Part shown: piece after piece, positions 43,936-53,116 of the stretch
Numbering within the stretch: position 1 is the stretch's first letter
Layout of the letters: each line of letters begins with the position of its first letter
Assembly (NCBI RefSeq): GCF_901827185.1
Contig: NZ_LR594671.1
Location: 3,844,001-3,908,000, forward strand
Source of the DNA: Variovorax sp. PBL-E5
GTDB lineage: Bacteria > Pseudomonadota > Gammaproteobacteria > Burkholderiales > Burkholderiaceae_C
DNA length: 64,000 bases
Direction of reading: 5' to 3'
The notes under the pieces: generated by a model
The model's input: the letters and a program-made list of their open reading frames with translations, nothing else
Told to the model about the DNA's origin: nothing
Databases searched by the model: none
Position numbers and translations under genes: made by a program

Positions 43936-44937
43936 ATGCAACCCACGACCACCAGCCGCCGCGCGGCACTCAAGCGCCTCGGCAGCGCCGGCCTCGCCGC
44001 GACGCTGCCACGCATCGGCATGGCCGCCGACGCGGACTGGCCGACGAAACCCATCACCTACGTCGTCCCCTTCACGCCCGGCGGCTCCACCGACGTGATC
44101 GGCCGCGTGATCGCGCAGAAGCTCGCCGTCGCGCTGGGCCAGCCGGTCATCGTCGACAACAAGCCGGGCGCGGCGGGCGCGGTCGGCGCGAGCTACGTCG
44201 CCAAGGCCAAGCCCGACGGCTACACGCTCTTCGGCGGCACGATCAGCACGCACGCGATCAACGCCAGCCTCTACAAGAACCTGCCCTACGACCCGGTGAA
44301 GGACTTCGAGCCGATCTCGCTCGTCGCCTTCCTGCCCAACGTGCTGATCGTCGATCCGAACCTCGGCGTGAACTCGGTGGCCGAGCTGATCGCGCTCCTG
44401 AAGAAGGACCCGGCGAAGCGCACTTTCGCCTCGTCGGGCGCCGGCACTTCGACGCACCTGGCGGGCGAGATGCTGGCCGACATGATCGGCGTCAAGCTGA
44501 CCCACATTCCCTACAAGGGCACGCCGCCCGCGATGCTCGATGTGTCCTCGGGCCAGGTCACTTTCATGTTCGACCAGATCACCGCCGCCCTGCCGCTGGT
44601 GCAGTCCGGCAAGCTCAAGCTGCTGGCCGTGACCAGCGCCAGGCGCATGGCGCTCGCGCCGCAGCTGCCGACGATGCAGGAGGCCGGCGTGCCCGCCTTC
44701 GAGATGGCGTCGTGGCAGGCCGTGTACGCGCCGAAGCATCTGCCCCAGCCGATCGCGCAGCGACTGTCCACCGAGATCAACAAGATCCTGCAGATGCCCG
44801 ACGTGAAGGACCGGCTCACCAACCAGCTCGGCATGGAGGTCGTCGCCGGCTCGCCTGCGCAGCTCGCGGCGCTGATGCAAAAGGAAATTCCACGCTGGGC
44901 CGATTTGGTTCGCAAGTCGGGCGCGACGCCCAACTGA
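43936..44937 (+). CDS. Bug-family receptor protein with a Tat-like signal peptide
   Basis: A 333-residue Bug protein. The N-terminus TTTSRRAALKRLGSAGLAAT carries a twin-arginine motif, unlike the Sec signal of the preceding paralogue, so it is probably exported folded by Tat. The mature part has WPTKPITYVVPFTPGGSTDV, VIVDNKPGAAGAVGASYVAK and LTHIPYKGTPPAMLDVSSGQ. The start at 43936 has an AAAGGAAA ribosome-binding site. Two different receptors in one operon suggest two related ligands. Confidence 0.88.
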   Translation: MQPTTTSRRAALKRLGSAGLAATLPRIGMAADADWPTKPITYVVPFTPGGSTDVIGRVIAQKLAVALGQPVIVDNKPGAAGAVGASYVAKAKPDGYTLFGGTISTHAINASLYKNLPYDPVKDFEPISLVAFLPNVLIVDPNLGVNSVAELIALLKKDPAKRTFASSGAGTSTHLAGEMLADMIGVKLTHIPYKGTPPAMLDVSSGQVTFMFDQITAALPLVQSGKLKLLAVTSARRMALAPQLPTMQEAGVPAFEMASWQAVYAPKHLPQPIAQRLSTEINKILQMPDVKDRLTNQLGMEVVAGSPAQLAALMQKEIPRWADLVRKSGATPN

Positions 44938-44981
44938 GCTCCGGGCCAACCCCCATCACCATCTCATCCATCGCACACACC

Positions 44982-45716
44982 ATGACCGAAACGACTCGCC
45001 CTCCTCTCCCCGACGAAACCCGCGAACTGCTGCGCCATGTCAGCGTCGCCACGCTGTGCACGCAGCTCTTCAAGCGCGGACTGCGCAATGTCTACCTGCA
45101 GGGCGTCGGCCGGCTGACGAAGCCGACGGGCGGCAACCTGGTCGGGCCGGCCTTCACGATGCGCAACATCCCGGCGCGCGAGGACCTCGACCAGATCAGC
45201 GCCTTCGACGATCCGAACCATCCGCAGCGCAAGGGCATCGAGAGCGTGCCGCCCGGCCATGTGCTGGTGATCGATTGCCGCGGCGAGACACGCGTGGCCT
45301 CCGGCGGCCAGATCCTCACCACGCGCCTGAAGGTGCGCGGCGCGGCGGGGCTGGTGTCCGACGGGCCGGTGCGCGACAGCGGACCGATCTCGCAGATGGA
45401 CTTCCCGGTGTACTGCGCCGGCGGCAGCGCGCCGCTCAACCTGATCCACCACCATGCGATCGACCTCGACGTGCCGATCGGCTGCGGCGGCGTGCCGGTC
45501 TATCCGGGCGACGTGATGGTCGGCGACGACGAAGGCGTGGTGGTGATTCCACGGCACCTCGCGGAGGAAGTCGCGCGCGACGCAGCCGAACAGGAAAAGA
45601 TGGAGGCCTTCATCCTCGAGCGCATCGAAGGCGGCGCCAGGCTCGCCGGCACCTACCCGCCGAATGCCGAGACGCGCGCCGCCTACGAGGCCTGGCGCAA
45701 GAACAGCGGACGCTGA
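44982..45716 (+). CDS. RraA-like family protein (aldolase/dehydratase-associated)
   Basis: A 244-residue RraA-fold protein. The conserved segments are LVGPAFTMRNIPAREDLD, GGQILTTRLKVRGAAGLVSD, GPVRDSGPISQMDFPVYCAG (Arg-Asp metal/substrate site) and GGVPVYPGDVMVGDDEGVVV. The fold includes 4-hydroxy-4-methyl-2-oxoglutarate aldolase and RNase E regulators. In a sugar-acid operon, an aldolase or decarboxylase acting on the keto acid is more likely than RNase regulation. It is the last gene of the operon, 44 bases after the second Bug gene. Confidence 0.85.
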   Translation: MTETTRPPLPDETRELLRHVSVATLCTQLFKRGLRNVYLQGVGRLTKPTGGNLVGPAFTMRNIPAREDLDQISAFDDPNHPQRKGIESVPPGHVLVIDCRGETRVASGGQILTTRLKVRGAAGLVSDGPVRDSGPISQMDFPVYCAGGSAPLNLIHHHAIDLDVPIGCGGVPVYPGDVMVGDDEGVVVIPRHLAEEVARDAAEQEKMEAFILERIEGGARLAGTYPPNAETRAAYEAWRKNSGR

Positions 45717-45989
45717 AGCGCCGCCAACCCGGGCAAGCTGAGCTTCGCATCGAGCGACAACGGCGGCGCGCCGCCATGGCACAGCGGGTGGAAGACAAGC
45801 TCTCGGCCTTCTTCGCCGGTCGGCCCCTGGTAAGCGCCGCGTACTGACGCCCAGGCGACAGCCCGGGCCGCGGCGGGCTTCGAAAAATCATCGCGGGAGC
45901 CCGATCCGATCGGCGAAAATCCATCGGACCAGCGACCAGGGAAACACGCGGCACGGTGCCCGATTTCGCCCCACCGTTCGCAGCGAACC

Positions 45990-46553
45990 ATGAGCTTCAC
46001 CCAACTGAGAATCACAGGGCCCGATTCGACCCCCTACGTGCTGGGCGCACCGATGCATCTGTACGAGCGCGACTTCTGCGTCGGCATCATGGACCCGGTC
46101 CCCGTCAGCGCGGGCGGCACCGAGGTCCACATCGAGCACTTCAACATCGCGGCCGACATCCCCGCCCACCAGCGGCGCGAGATCGGCAGGCTGGTGCTGC
46201 TCGAGGTCGTGGCCTTCCTGGTGGAGAACTTCGCCGACGTGCAGGCCGTGAGCCTCGCCCTGAGCCGCGACATCGAGGGCTACAGCGACGGCATGACGCT
46301 CGCGAGCGCGCGCTCCGCGACGCTGCAGAGCATCGGCGCCCGGCACATCATGATCACGCCCAAGCCCGATGCCGCGCATGCGGGCCACTTCGTGGTCGCG
46401 GGGCTGTGGGAATACAACCAGGCCAACCTCGCGGCGCTCATGGCACGCCTGCAGAAGGAACGCGAGGCGTACCGCGAGCGCGACGCGGCCGCGGCGAAGA
46501 CCCGCGCGCCGGGCCTGTTCGCGAAGTGGTGGGCGCCGTCGGGCAGGGCCTGA
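45990..46553 (+). CDS. Soluble protein of unknown function
   Basis: A 187-residue protein starting MSFTQLRITGPDSTPYVLGA. It shows alternating strands and helices (HIEHFNIAADIPAHQRREIG; EVVAFLVENFADVQAVSLAL) and a basic C-terminal tail. No signal peptide or membrane helix. I do not recognise the family. The 273 bases before it hold no gene that I can support. It is transcribed in the same direction as the holin-like gene 53 bases later. Confidence 0.6.
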   Translation: MSFTQLRITGPDSTPYVLGAPMHLYERDFCVGIMDPVPVSAGGTEVHIEHFNIAADIPAHQRREIGRLVLLEVVAFLVENFADVQAVSLALSRDIEGYSDGMTLASARSATLQSIGARHIMITPKPDAAHAGHFVVAGLWEYNQANLAALMARLQKEREAYRERDAAAAKTRAPGLFAKWWAPSGRA

Positions 46554-46606
46554 ACGGGCACCGATATGATGGACCGCATCCCTTTCATCCACCGCGAGTC
46601 CTTCCG

Positions 46607-47008
46607 ATGCTGAACAACCTGGCCCCCTTCCTCCTGCACTGGGCGATCACCGCCCTCTCGCTCTGGATAGCGAGCCACATCTTCAGCGGCCTGCGCTTCG
46701 AGAACACCTCGGCGCTGGTGATCTCCGCGCTGCTGCTCGGTTTCGCGAACGCCATCGTCAAGCCACTGCTGATCGTTCTCACGCTGCCGCTGACCTTCCT
46801 CACCTTCGGCCTGTTCCTGCTGGTGATCAACGCGCTGATGATCCTGCTGGTGTCGGCGCTGGTGCGCGGCTTCCGGGTCTCCGGCTTCTGGACCGCGATG
46901 TTCGCGAGCATCTTCATCTCGCTCTTGAGCGTGGTGCTCGGCGCGCTGCTCGGCGGCAGCGATCCGGCGACGACGATCCAGATGCAGCAGGGCGGGAACT
47001 GGCTTTGA
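46607..47008 (+). CDS. YvlD-like four-helix membrane protein (phage holin 4 superfamily)
   Basis: A 133-residue protein with four hydrophobic helices and the conserved LLLGFANAIVKPLLIVLTLP (about 44-63) and PLTFLTFGLFLLVINALMIL motifs of the YvlD/DUF family annotated as phage holin 4. These are chromosomal membrane proteins of unknown role; there are no phage genes around. ATG at 46607, with GAGTC-like ribosome-binding site. Confidence 0.85.
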   Translation: MLNNLAPFLLHWAITALSLWIASHIFSGLRFENTSALVISALLLGFANAIVKPLLIVLTLPLTFLTFGLFLLVINALMILLVSALVRGFRVSGFWTAMFASIFISLLSVVLGALLGGSDPATTIQMQQGGNWL

Positions 47009-47020
47009 GTCAGCCCGCGG

Positions 47021-48457
47021 CTACCAGGGAAGCGAGTAGGTCTTGCTGTTGGTGAAGCCCTTGATCGCCTCCAGCACGCCTTCCTTGTAGCCCAGGCCCG
47101 AATCCTTGATGCCGCCGAAGGGCGTCAGCTCGAGCCGGTAGCCCGGCACCTCGCGCACGTTGACGCTGCCGACGTGGAGCTCGCGGACGAAGCGCGTGAT
47201 GTGGTCGAGCCGGTTGGTGCACACCGCCGACGACAAGCCGTAGGCCGTGCCGTTGGCGATGCGGATCGCGTCGTCGATGTCCTTGAAACGGATGACCGGC
47301 GACACCGGGCCGAAGGTCTCGTGCCTGACGACCGCCATGCCGGGATCGACGCGGTCGAGCACGGTGGGCGCGTACAGGGCGCCGCGGCGCACGTTGCCGC
47401 ACAGCAGCTTCGCACCGCCGGCGATGGCCTCGTCGACCACCGACTCGAACTGGATCGCGGCCGCCTCGTCGATCACCGTGCCCATGTCCATGTCCGGATC
47501 CATCGGGTCGCCGTACTTCAGCGCCCGGGTCTTCTCGACCAGCAATTCGACGAAGCGGTCGGCCACGGCCTCGTGCACCAGCATGCGCTTGATGGCGGTG
47601 CAGCGCTGGCCCGAATTCCTGTAGGAGCCGCTGGCGGCGAGCATCGCGGCTTCCTCGATGTCGGCGTCGTCCATCACGATGAGGGGGTCGTTGCCGCCCA
47701 GCTCCAGGATCTGCCGCTTGTAGACCGCCTTGCCCGCGATGTACTTGCCGATCGCCACGCCGCCGGTGAAGGTGACGAGGTCGACGTCGGGGCTGGTCAG
47801 CATCTCGTCGGCGATCTCACGCGGATCGCCCGTGAGGACCGACAGCATCTGCGGCGGCAGACCCGCCTCGTACAGGATGTCGGCCAGGATGAAGGCCGTG
47901 AGCGGCGTCTTCTCGCTCGGCTTGAGCACCATGCGGTTGTTGGTCGCGATCGAGGGCGCCACCTTGTGGATCACCTGGTTCAGCGGATGGTTGAAGGGCG
48001 TGATGGCGATGATGGCGCCCAGCAGCGGCTCGCGCATCGTGTAGACCTTGCGGCTCTTGCCGTGGTGCGTGAGGTCGCAGGAGAAGACCTGGCCGTCATC
48101 CACGAGCGCCTGGTTCGCCGCGAACAGCAGCACGTCGGAGGCACGGCCCACTTCATACAGCGAGTCCTTGCGGCACAGCCCCGATTCGAGCGTGATGGTG
48201 CGCGAGATCTCGTCCAGCCGCGAGGCGATGATCTCGCCGGCGCGCATCAGGATCCTGTAGCGCTCGTAGCGCGTCAGCGTGGGCTTGTAGTCGCGGGCGA
48301 TGCGCAAGGCGCGCCGCACGTCGTCCAGCGTGGCCTTGGGCACGGTGGCGATCACTTCGCCGGTGTAGGGGTAGGTGACCTCGATCACCTCGTCGCGCCG
48401 GACGCGCTCGCCGGCAATGCGCAAGGCTTCGTGATGGATGTCGGCTGGCTTCGGCAT
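47021..48457 (-). CDS. phnY: Aldehyde dehydrogenase, phosphonoacetaldehyde dehydrogenase type
   Basis: A 478-residue NAD-dependent aldehyde dehydrogenase. Landmarks are ITPFNHPLNQVIHKVAPSIA and MVLKPSEKTPLTAFILADIL (cofactor site), VTFTGGVAIGKYI, ILELGGNDPLIVMDDADIEE (general-base Glu) and NSGQRCTAIKRMLVHE (catalytic Cys followed by Lys-Arg). The RCTAIKR motif and N-terminal PKPADIHHEALRIAGERVRR resemble PhnY, which oxidises phosphonoacetaldehyde to phosphonoacetate. No phnW, phnA or phnX gene is near, so the function is tentative; glyceraldehyde-3-phosphate-type ALDHs are the alternative. Confidence 0.75.
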   Translation of the reverse strand: MPKPADIHHEALRIAGERVRRDEVIEVTYPYTGEVIATVPKATLDDVRRALRIARDYKPTLTRYERYRILMRAGEIIASRLDEISRTITLESGLCRKDSLYEVGRASDVLLFAANQALVDDGQVFSCDLTHHGKSRKVYTMREPLLGAIIAITPFNHPLNQVIHKVAPSIATNNRMVLKPSEKTPLTAFILADILYEAGLPPQMLSVLTGDPREIADEMLTSPDVDLVTFTGGVAIGKYIAGKAVYKRQILELGGNDPLIVMDDADIEEAAMLAASGSYRNSGQRCTAIKRMLVHEAVADRFVELLVEKTRALKYGDPMDPDMDMGTVIDEAAAIQFESVVDEAIAGGAKLLCGNVRRGALYAPTVLDRVDPGMAVVRHETFGPVSPVIRFKDIDDAIRIANGTAYGLSSAVCTNRLDHITRFVRELHVGSVNVREVPGYRLELTPFGGIKDSGLGYKEGVLEAIKGFTNSKTYSLPW

Positions 48458-48487
48458 GGGCCGGCCTATTGTGACCTTCCGGCCGGA

Positions 48488-49582
48488 CTACCGGGCCTGG
48501 GCGTGCGGCGCCGCGGCCTCGCGGTAGACCAGCGGCACGCGCTTCACGTTGCACAGCAATTCGTAGGCGATGGTCCCGGCCCCGCAGGCCACCGTGTTGA
48601 CCGCCACGCGATCGCCCCACAGTTCGACCTCGCTGCCGACGCCGGCATCCGGCAGCTCGCTCAGGTCGACCGTCATCATGTCCATCGACACGCGGCCCAG
48701 CGTGCGCGTCATGCGCTCGCCGACCCTCACCGGCGTGCCGGTGGGCGCGGTGCGCGGGTAGCCGTCGGCATAGCCCATGGCCACCAGCCCGACACGGGTC
48801 TGCCGGCTGGCCACGAAGGTCGCGCCGTAGCCGAGCACGTCGCCGGCCTGCAGCGTCCGCTCGGCGAAGACCTGGCTCTGGAGGCGCATGACGGGCCGCA
48901 GTGCGTGCGTGTCGTCGGGCACGGGATTCGCGCCGTACAACAGGATGCCAGGGCGCGCCCAGTCCCGGTTGGCCTGCGGCCAGGCCAGCACACCGGCGGA
49001 GTTGCTCAGGCTTCGCTCGCCCGCAAGCCCCGCCGTGGCCTCGTCGAAGCAGGCGATCTGCGCGCGGGTCAGCGCGGCGCCGGGTTCGTCGGCACAGGCG
49101 AAGTGGCTCATCAGCGTAAGCCGTGCGACCTTGCCGCAGCCCCTCAGGCGCGCGTGCACGTCGCGCACCTGGTGCGGCGCAAATCCGGCCCGGCGCATGC
49201 CCGAATCGACCTTGAGCCAGACATTCAGGTCTCGCACGGCGGGCCGTGACTTTTCGATCATCTGCAGTTGCCCGTCATGGTGGACGACGGTCCACAGGCC
49301 GTGCGCCTGCGCGGCCTCGAGTTCCTGCGCCGTGAACACGCCTTCGAGCACGAGCATCGGCGCGCGGATGCCGCCTGCGCGCAAGGCCAGCGCTTCGTCG
49401 AGGAATGCGACGGCGAAACCGTCGGCATGCGCCTCCAACGCCTGCGCGCACCGCAGGGCGCCATGGCCGTAGGCATTGGCCTTGAGCACCGCCAGCACGC
49501 GGCCGCCATGCCGCGCGCGTGCCAGCGCGTGGTTGTGGCGCAGTGCGTCGAGATCGATGAGTGCCCGTGCAGGCCGGCTCAC
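48488..49582 (-). CDS. dadX: Catabolic alanine racemase
   Basis: A 364-residue fold-III PLP enzyme. The PLP lysine lies in [20 protein letters not shown] (about 30-49) and the C-terminal beta domain has [37 protein letters not shown] and [13 protein letters not shown]. It interconverts L- and D-alanine. The GTG start at 49582 overlaps the dadA stop (GTGA), the classical dadA-dadX arrangement in which the racemase feeds D-alanine to the dehydrogenase during alanine catabolism. Confidence 0.9.
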   Translation of the reverse strand: MSRPARALIDLDALRHNHALARARHGGRVLAVLKANAYGHGALRCAQALEAHADGFAVAFLDEALALRAGGIRAPMLVLEGVFTAQELEAAQAHGLWTVVHHDGQLQMIEKSRPAVRDLNVWLKVDSGMRRAGFAPHQVRDVHARLRGCGKVARLTLMSHFACADEPGAALTRAQIACFDEATAGLAGERSLSNSAGVLAWPQANRDWARPGILLYGANPVPDDTHALRPVMRLQSQVFAERTLQAGDVLGYGATFVASRQTRVGLVAMGYADGYPRTAPTGTPVRVGERMTRTLGRVSMDMMTVDLSELPDAGVGSEVELWGDRVAVNTVACGAGTIAYELLCNVKRVPLVYREAAAPHAQAR

Positions 49583-50889
49583 GCCGCCGCTCCGGCAGGC
49601 CCCGTTCCGATCCGGCGGCCGGATGGCGACACGCCGTAGCGATCCATCGAGAGACCGTCGGTGCGGATCTCGGGCCGGCGTCCCATCACCTGGTCGGCCA
49701 CCACCTTGGCCGAGCCGCAGGCCATGGTCCAGCCGAGCGTGCCATGGCCGGTGTTGAGGAACAGGTTGCCGTACGGTGTCGCGCCGACGATCGGCGTGCT
49801 GTCGGGCGTCATCGGTCGGAGGCCGGTCCAGAAGCTGGCGCGCGGCAGATCGCCGCAGGGGAACAGGTCGGTGATGACGCGCTCCAGCGTCTCGCGCCGG
49901 CGCGGATTCAGGCGCAGGTCGAAGCCGCCGAGCTCCGCCATGCCGCCGACGCGGATGCGGTCGTCGAAGCGGGTGACGGCGACCTTGTAGGTTTCGTCGA
50001 GCACGGTGGACTGCGGCGCGAGCGACGGATCGCGCAATGGCACGGTCAGCGAATAGCCCTTGACCGGATAGACGGGAATGTCGAGGCCCAGCGGCGACAG
50101 GAAGTCGCGTGAATAGCTGCCGAAGGCGAGCACGTAGCGATCCGCGCGCAGCACCTCGCCCGCCGGGCCGCCCAGGCGCACGCCGGTGATGCGCCCGCCT
50201 TCGGTGATCAGGCCGTCCACCCGCTGGCCGAAGCGCATGTCGACGCCGAGGCCGCGCGCGATGGCGGCCAGCCCTTGCGTGAACAGATGGCAATCGCCGG
50301 TCTCGTCGTTCGGCAGGCGCAGGCCGCCGGCCAGCAGGTCGCCGGTGCGGGCCAGCGCGGGTTCGACCGACGCGAGCTGGCTGCGGTCGAGCAATTGGTA
50401 GGGCACGCCGCATTCCTCCAGCACCGCGACGTCGCGCTGCACGGCATCGAGCTGCGCCTGTGTGCGGAACAGCTGCAAGGTGCCCTGGGTGCGATGCTCG
50501 TAGCGAATGCCGGTCTCGGCGCGCAGGGCGCGCAGGCAGTCGCGGCTGTACTCGGCGACGCGCATCATGCGTTCCTTGTTGACCGCGTAGCGCTCGAGCG
50601 AGCAGTTCTTCAGCATGGACGCCATCCAGCGCAACTGGAACAGGCTGCCATCGGGCCGGATCGACAGCGGCGCGTGCTTCTGGAACATCCACTTCAGCGC
50701 CTTGAGCGGAATGCCGGGCGCAGCCCACGGTGTCGAATAGCCGGGCGACACCTGGCCCGCATTGGCGAAGCTGGTTTCCTGCGCCGGGCCGTCCTGCCGG
50801 TCGAGCAAGGTGACTTCGGCGCCGGCGCGCGCCAGGTAGTAAGCGGTGCTGATGCCGATGACGCCGCCGCCAAGAACGATCACTTTCAT
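49579..50889 (-). CDS. dadA: D-amino acid dehydrogenase small subunit
   Basis: A 436-residue FAD-dependent oxidoreductase starting [20 protein letters not shown] (dinucleotide-binding GxGxxG). Family motifs include [34 protein letters not shown] and [20 protein letters not shown]. It oxidises D-alanine at the inner membrane to pyruvate and ammonia and passes electrons to quinone. I chose the ATG at 50889 because the start must keep the Rossmann motif at the N-terminus. It is divergent from an Lrp-type regulator with 128 bases between. Confidence 0.93.
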   Translation of the reverse strand: MKVIVLGGGVIGISTAYYLARAGAEVTLLDRQDGPAQETSFANAGQVSPGYSTPWAAPGIPLKALKWMFQKHAPLSIRPDGSLFQLRWMASMLKNCSLERYAVNKERMMRVAEYSRDCLRALRAETGIRYEHRTQGTLQLFRTQAQLDAVQRDVAVLEECGVPYQLLDRSQLASVEPALARTGDLLAGGLRLPNDETGDCHLFTQGLAAIARGLGVDMRFGQRVDGLITEGGRITGVRLGGPAGEVLRADRYVLAFGSYSRDFLSPLGLDIPVYPVKGYSLTVPLRDPSLAPQSTVLDETYKVAVTRFDDRIRVGGMAELGGFDLRLNPRRRETLERVITDLFPCGDLPRASFWTGLRPMTPDSTPIVGATPYGNLFLNTGHGTLGWTMACGSAKVVADQVMGRRPEIRTDGLSMDRYGVSPSGRRIGTGPAGAAA

Positions 50890-51017
50890 TGCCGAACCCC
50901 TTCGAAGCCAGAAGGATTCAAGCGTATTCAATAGCGTGCCATAAACTCCGCTGAAATCTCGGCGAAGCGCAGTGCTTCTTGCTGCGAACCCGGCCGAAAG
51001 AGGCCTTCAGGAGTGAA

Positions 51018-51485
51018 ATGACCGAACTCGATCGCACGGACCGCAAGATCCTCGACATCCTGCAGCGCCAGGGACGCATTTCCATGACCGACCTCGCCGA
51101 GCAGATCGGGCTGTCGACCTCGCCCTGCTCGGAGCGCGTGCGGCGCATGGAGCGCGAAGGCGTGATCGCCGGCTACCACGCGCGCATCGATCCGCAGGCC
51201 GTCGGCAAGACGCTGCTGGTCTTCGTGGAGATCACGCTGTCGTCCAAGTCCGGCGACGTGTTCGACAAGGTGAAGAAGGAACTGCTGCACGTGCCGGAGG
51301 TGATGGAATGCCATCTGGTCTCGGGCGGTTTCGACTACCTCATCAAGGCGCGGCTGCGCGCCATGAGCGACTACCGCAACCTGCTCGGCAGCCTGCTGAA
51401 GAAGCTGCCGGTGACGGCCGAGTCGCGCAGCTATGTCGTGATGGAAGAGGTCAAGGAAAGCCTGTACCTGCCGATGGACCGGTGA
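51018..51485 (+). CDS. dadR: Lrp/AsnC-family transcriptional regulator
   Basis: A 155-residue Lrp-type regulator. The helix-turn-helix is TDRKILDILQRQGRISMTDL and LAEQIGLSTSPCSERVRRME (about 5-46), and the C-terminal RAM ligand-binding domain runs VFVEITLSSKSGDVFDKVKK to SGGFDYLIKARLRAMSDY. Divergent from dadA, it is likely the alanine-responsive activator of dadA-dadX. ATG at 51018 with CAGGAG upstream. Confidence 0.88.
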   Translation: MTELDRTDRKILDILQRQGRISMTDLAEQIGLSTSPCSERVRRMEREGVIAGYHARIDPQAVGKTLLVFVEITLSSKSGDVFDKVKKELLHVPEVMECHLVSGGFDYLIKARLRAMSDYRNLLGSLLKKLPVTAESRSYVVMEEVKESLYLPMDR

Positions 51486-51506
51486 GGCGCGCCGGCCGCT
51501 GCGGCA

Positions 51507-52427
51507 TCACGGGCTCGCATTGGGAAAGAACAGCTGCTCGCCACCGATCCTGTAGCTCGCGATGGTCGATTGCCCCGCCGGCGAGATCACCCAGTCGACG
51601 AACTTCTGCGCGCCCGCGCTGTCGAGCCGGGGAAACTTCGCCGGGCTGGGAACCATGACGCCGTACTGGTTGAAGAGCCGCTTGTCGCCTTCCACCAGCA
51701 CCGCGAGATCCTGGCGGTTCCTGAAGCTCAGCCAGGTTCCGCGGTCGGCCAGCACATAAGCGCCGCTCGAAGCCGCGATGTTCAGCGCCGGCCCCATGCC
51801 GCAGCCGCATTCCTTGTAGCCCGCGCCCTTCCTGTCGTTGGGCACCGGCTGCCCCGCGTCGGCCACGCCGGTCTGCATCCACAGGCGGCGCTCGGCGGCG
51901 TCGGTACCGCTCTTGTCGCCGCGCGACACGAAAGGCGCATCCGCGGCGGCGACCTTCTTCAGCGCCGCCACGATGTCCTTGCCCCGGAGCCCGGCGGGAT
52001 CGTTCTTCGGCCCGACCAGCACGAAGTCGTTGTACATGACCGGATAGCGCTTGGCGGCAAAGCCTTCGGCGACGAACTTCTCCTCGGCCGCCGTGTCGTG
52101 CACGAACAGCACGTCGGCATCGCCGCGCCGCGCCATGTCGATCGCCTGGCCGGTGCCGACCGCCACCACCTTGATGTCGATCCCGCTGGCCTGTCTGAAC
52201 GCCGGCAGCAGATGCGCGAACAAGCCGGACTGCTCCGTCGAAGTCGTCGATGCCATCGTAAGAGTCTCAGCCCGCACCGACCAACCGCTCAAAAAAAGTA
52301 CCCCCGCGGCCAGCGAAGCGAAGCCCGTTCGCGAAACACCGCGGAACCGGCTCTGCCGGGCCGCCGGTGTTGCCCCCTGCAAGGGGGTGGGCGGCCACAC
52401 GAAGTGGGCAAGCCTGGGGGTGTTCAT
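51507..52427 (-). CDS. tupA: TupA-like tungstate/molybdate-binding protein with a repeat-derived N-terminus
   Basis: A 306-residue periplasmic oxyanion-binding protein. The ligand motifs LTMASTTSTEQSGLFAHLLP (about 57-76) and VSRGDKSGTDAAERRLWMQ (about 161-179) match TupA. Residues 1-33 are encoded by a dispersed intercistronic repeat (see 52334); the hydrophobic core FASLAAGVLFLSGW of the signal peptide lies just after it. No ATG or GTG in frame exists between the repeat and the mature protein, and the ATG at 52427 has a perfect AAAGGAG site and overlaps the tupC stop (ATGA). The repeat therefore seems to have been co-opted as an extended signal n-region. Confidence 0.82.
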   Translation of the reverse strand: MNTPRLAHFVWPPTPLQGATPAARQSRFRGVSRTGFASLAAGVLFLSGWSVRAETLTMASTTSTEQSGLFAHLLPAFRQASGIDIKVVAVGTGQAIDMARRGDADVLFVHDTAAEEKFVAEGFAAKRYPVMYNDFVLVGPKNDPAGLRGKDIVAALKKVAAADAPFVSRGDKSGTDAAERRLWMQTGVADAGQPVPNDRKGAGYKECGCGMGPALNIAASSGAYVLADRGTWLSFRNRQDLAVLVEGDKRLFNQYGVMVPSPAKFPRLDSAGAQKFVDWVISPAGQSTIASYRIGGEQLFFPNASP

Positions 52428-52430
52428 ATG
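52334..52430 (-). repeat. Structured intercistronic repeat, copy 1 (at tupC-tupA junction)
   Basis: About 91 bases are nearly identical to copy 2 at 59881 (five differences). Outer arms AACACCGCGG and CCGC-C-GGTGTT pair over 10 bases with a one-base bulge, enclosing an inner hairpin CCGGC-TCT-GCCGG; a second hairpin CCCCCT-GCA-AGGGGG follows. This copy starts immediately after the tupC stop codon and runs into the tupA reading frame. Confidence 0.85.
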
Positions 52431-53116
52431 CTTTCTCCTTTGACGAACAAATGGGCTTCATCCGGCAGCCGTCCGTCGAAGAAATCGTGCACCGGCAGAT
52501 CGGCCAGCACCCGCCCCTGCTCCAGATAGATCACACGGCTGGCAAGGCGCTTGACCTGCCCGAGGTTATGGCTCGCGAACACCAGCGTGCGCCCGTGCGC
52601 GGCATCGGCGATCAGCGCTTCGACATCGCGCTTGGCCGTCGGATCGAGGCTGGCCGTCGGCTCGTCGAGCAGGAGCACCTGGGGCTGCAGCGCCCAGGCG
52701 CGCGCGAGCGCCATGCGCTGCTGCTGGCCGCCGGACAGCGTGCGCGCATTGCGCTCGGCCAGCGCGCCGAGGCCGACGCGGCCCAGCGCGGCCATGGCCT
52801 CGCGCTTCGCATGAGGCCACGGCGCGCCGCGCAGCCAGAGCGCGAGCGCGACGTTGTTGCGCACGCTCGTGCGCAGCATGTGCGGCCGCTGGAACAGCAT
52901 GGCCTGCGCGCGGCGCGGCACCCTGCCGATGAACGCGCCGGCCGCATGCGGCACCAGGCCGTGCAGCATGCGCAGCAGGGTGCTCTTGCCGCTGCCGTTG
53001 GCACCGATCAGCGCGACACGCTCGCCCGCGTGGATCGACAAAGTCGCGCCGGACAGCGCCTGGACGCGGCCGAAGCGAACCTCGATGTCGTGCAGGCTGA
53101 AGAGCGGCGGATTCAC
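52424..53116 (-). CDS. tupC: Tungstate/molybdate-type ABC ATPase
   Basis: A 230-residue ABC ATPase with Walker A RVALIGANGSGKSTLLRMLHG (about 36-55), signature LSGGQQQRMALARAWALQP (about 131-149), Walker B VLLLDEPTASLD and switch His in VFASHNLGQV. The start is GTG at 53116, overlapping the tupB stop (GTGA); the stop overlaps the tupA start (ATGA). It powers uptake of tungstate or molybdate with TupB. Confidence 0.88.
   Translation of the reverse strand: MNPPLFSLHDIEVRFGRVQALSGATLSIHAGERVALIGANGSGKSTLLRMLHGLVPHAAGAFIGRVPRRAQAMLFQRPHMLRTSVRNNVALALWLRGAPWPHAKREAMAALGRVGLGALAERNARTLSGGQQQRMALARAWALQPQVLLLDEPTASLDPTAKRDVEALIADAAHGRTLVFASHNLGQVKRLASRVIYLEQGRVLADLPVHDFFDGRLPDEAHLFVKGESI

Noticed and set aside
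46607..47008. A prophage remnant suggested by the holin-like gene
   Set aside because: The gene is of the chromosomal YvlD type and no other phage genes, attachment sites or integrase are nearby.
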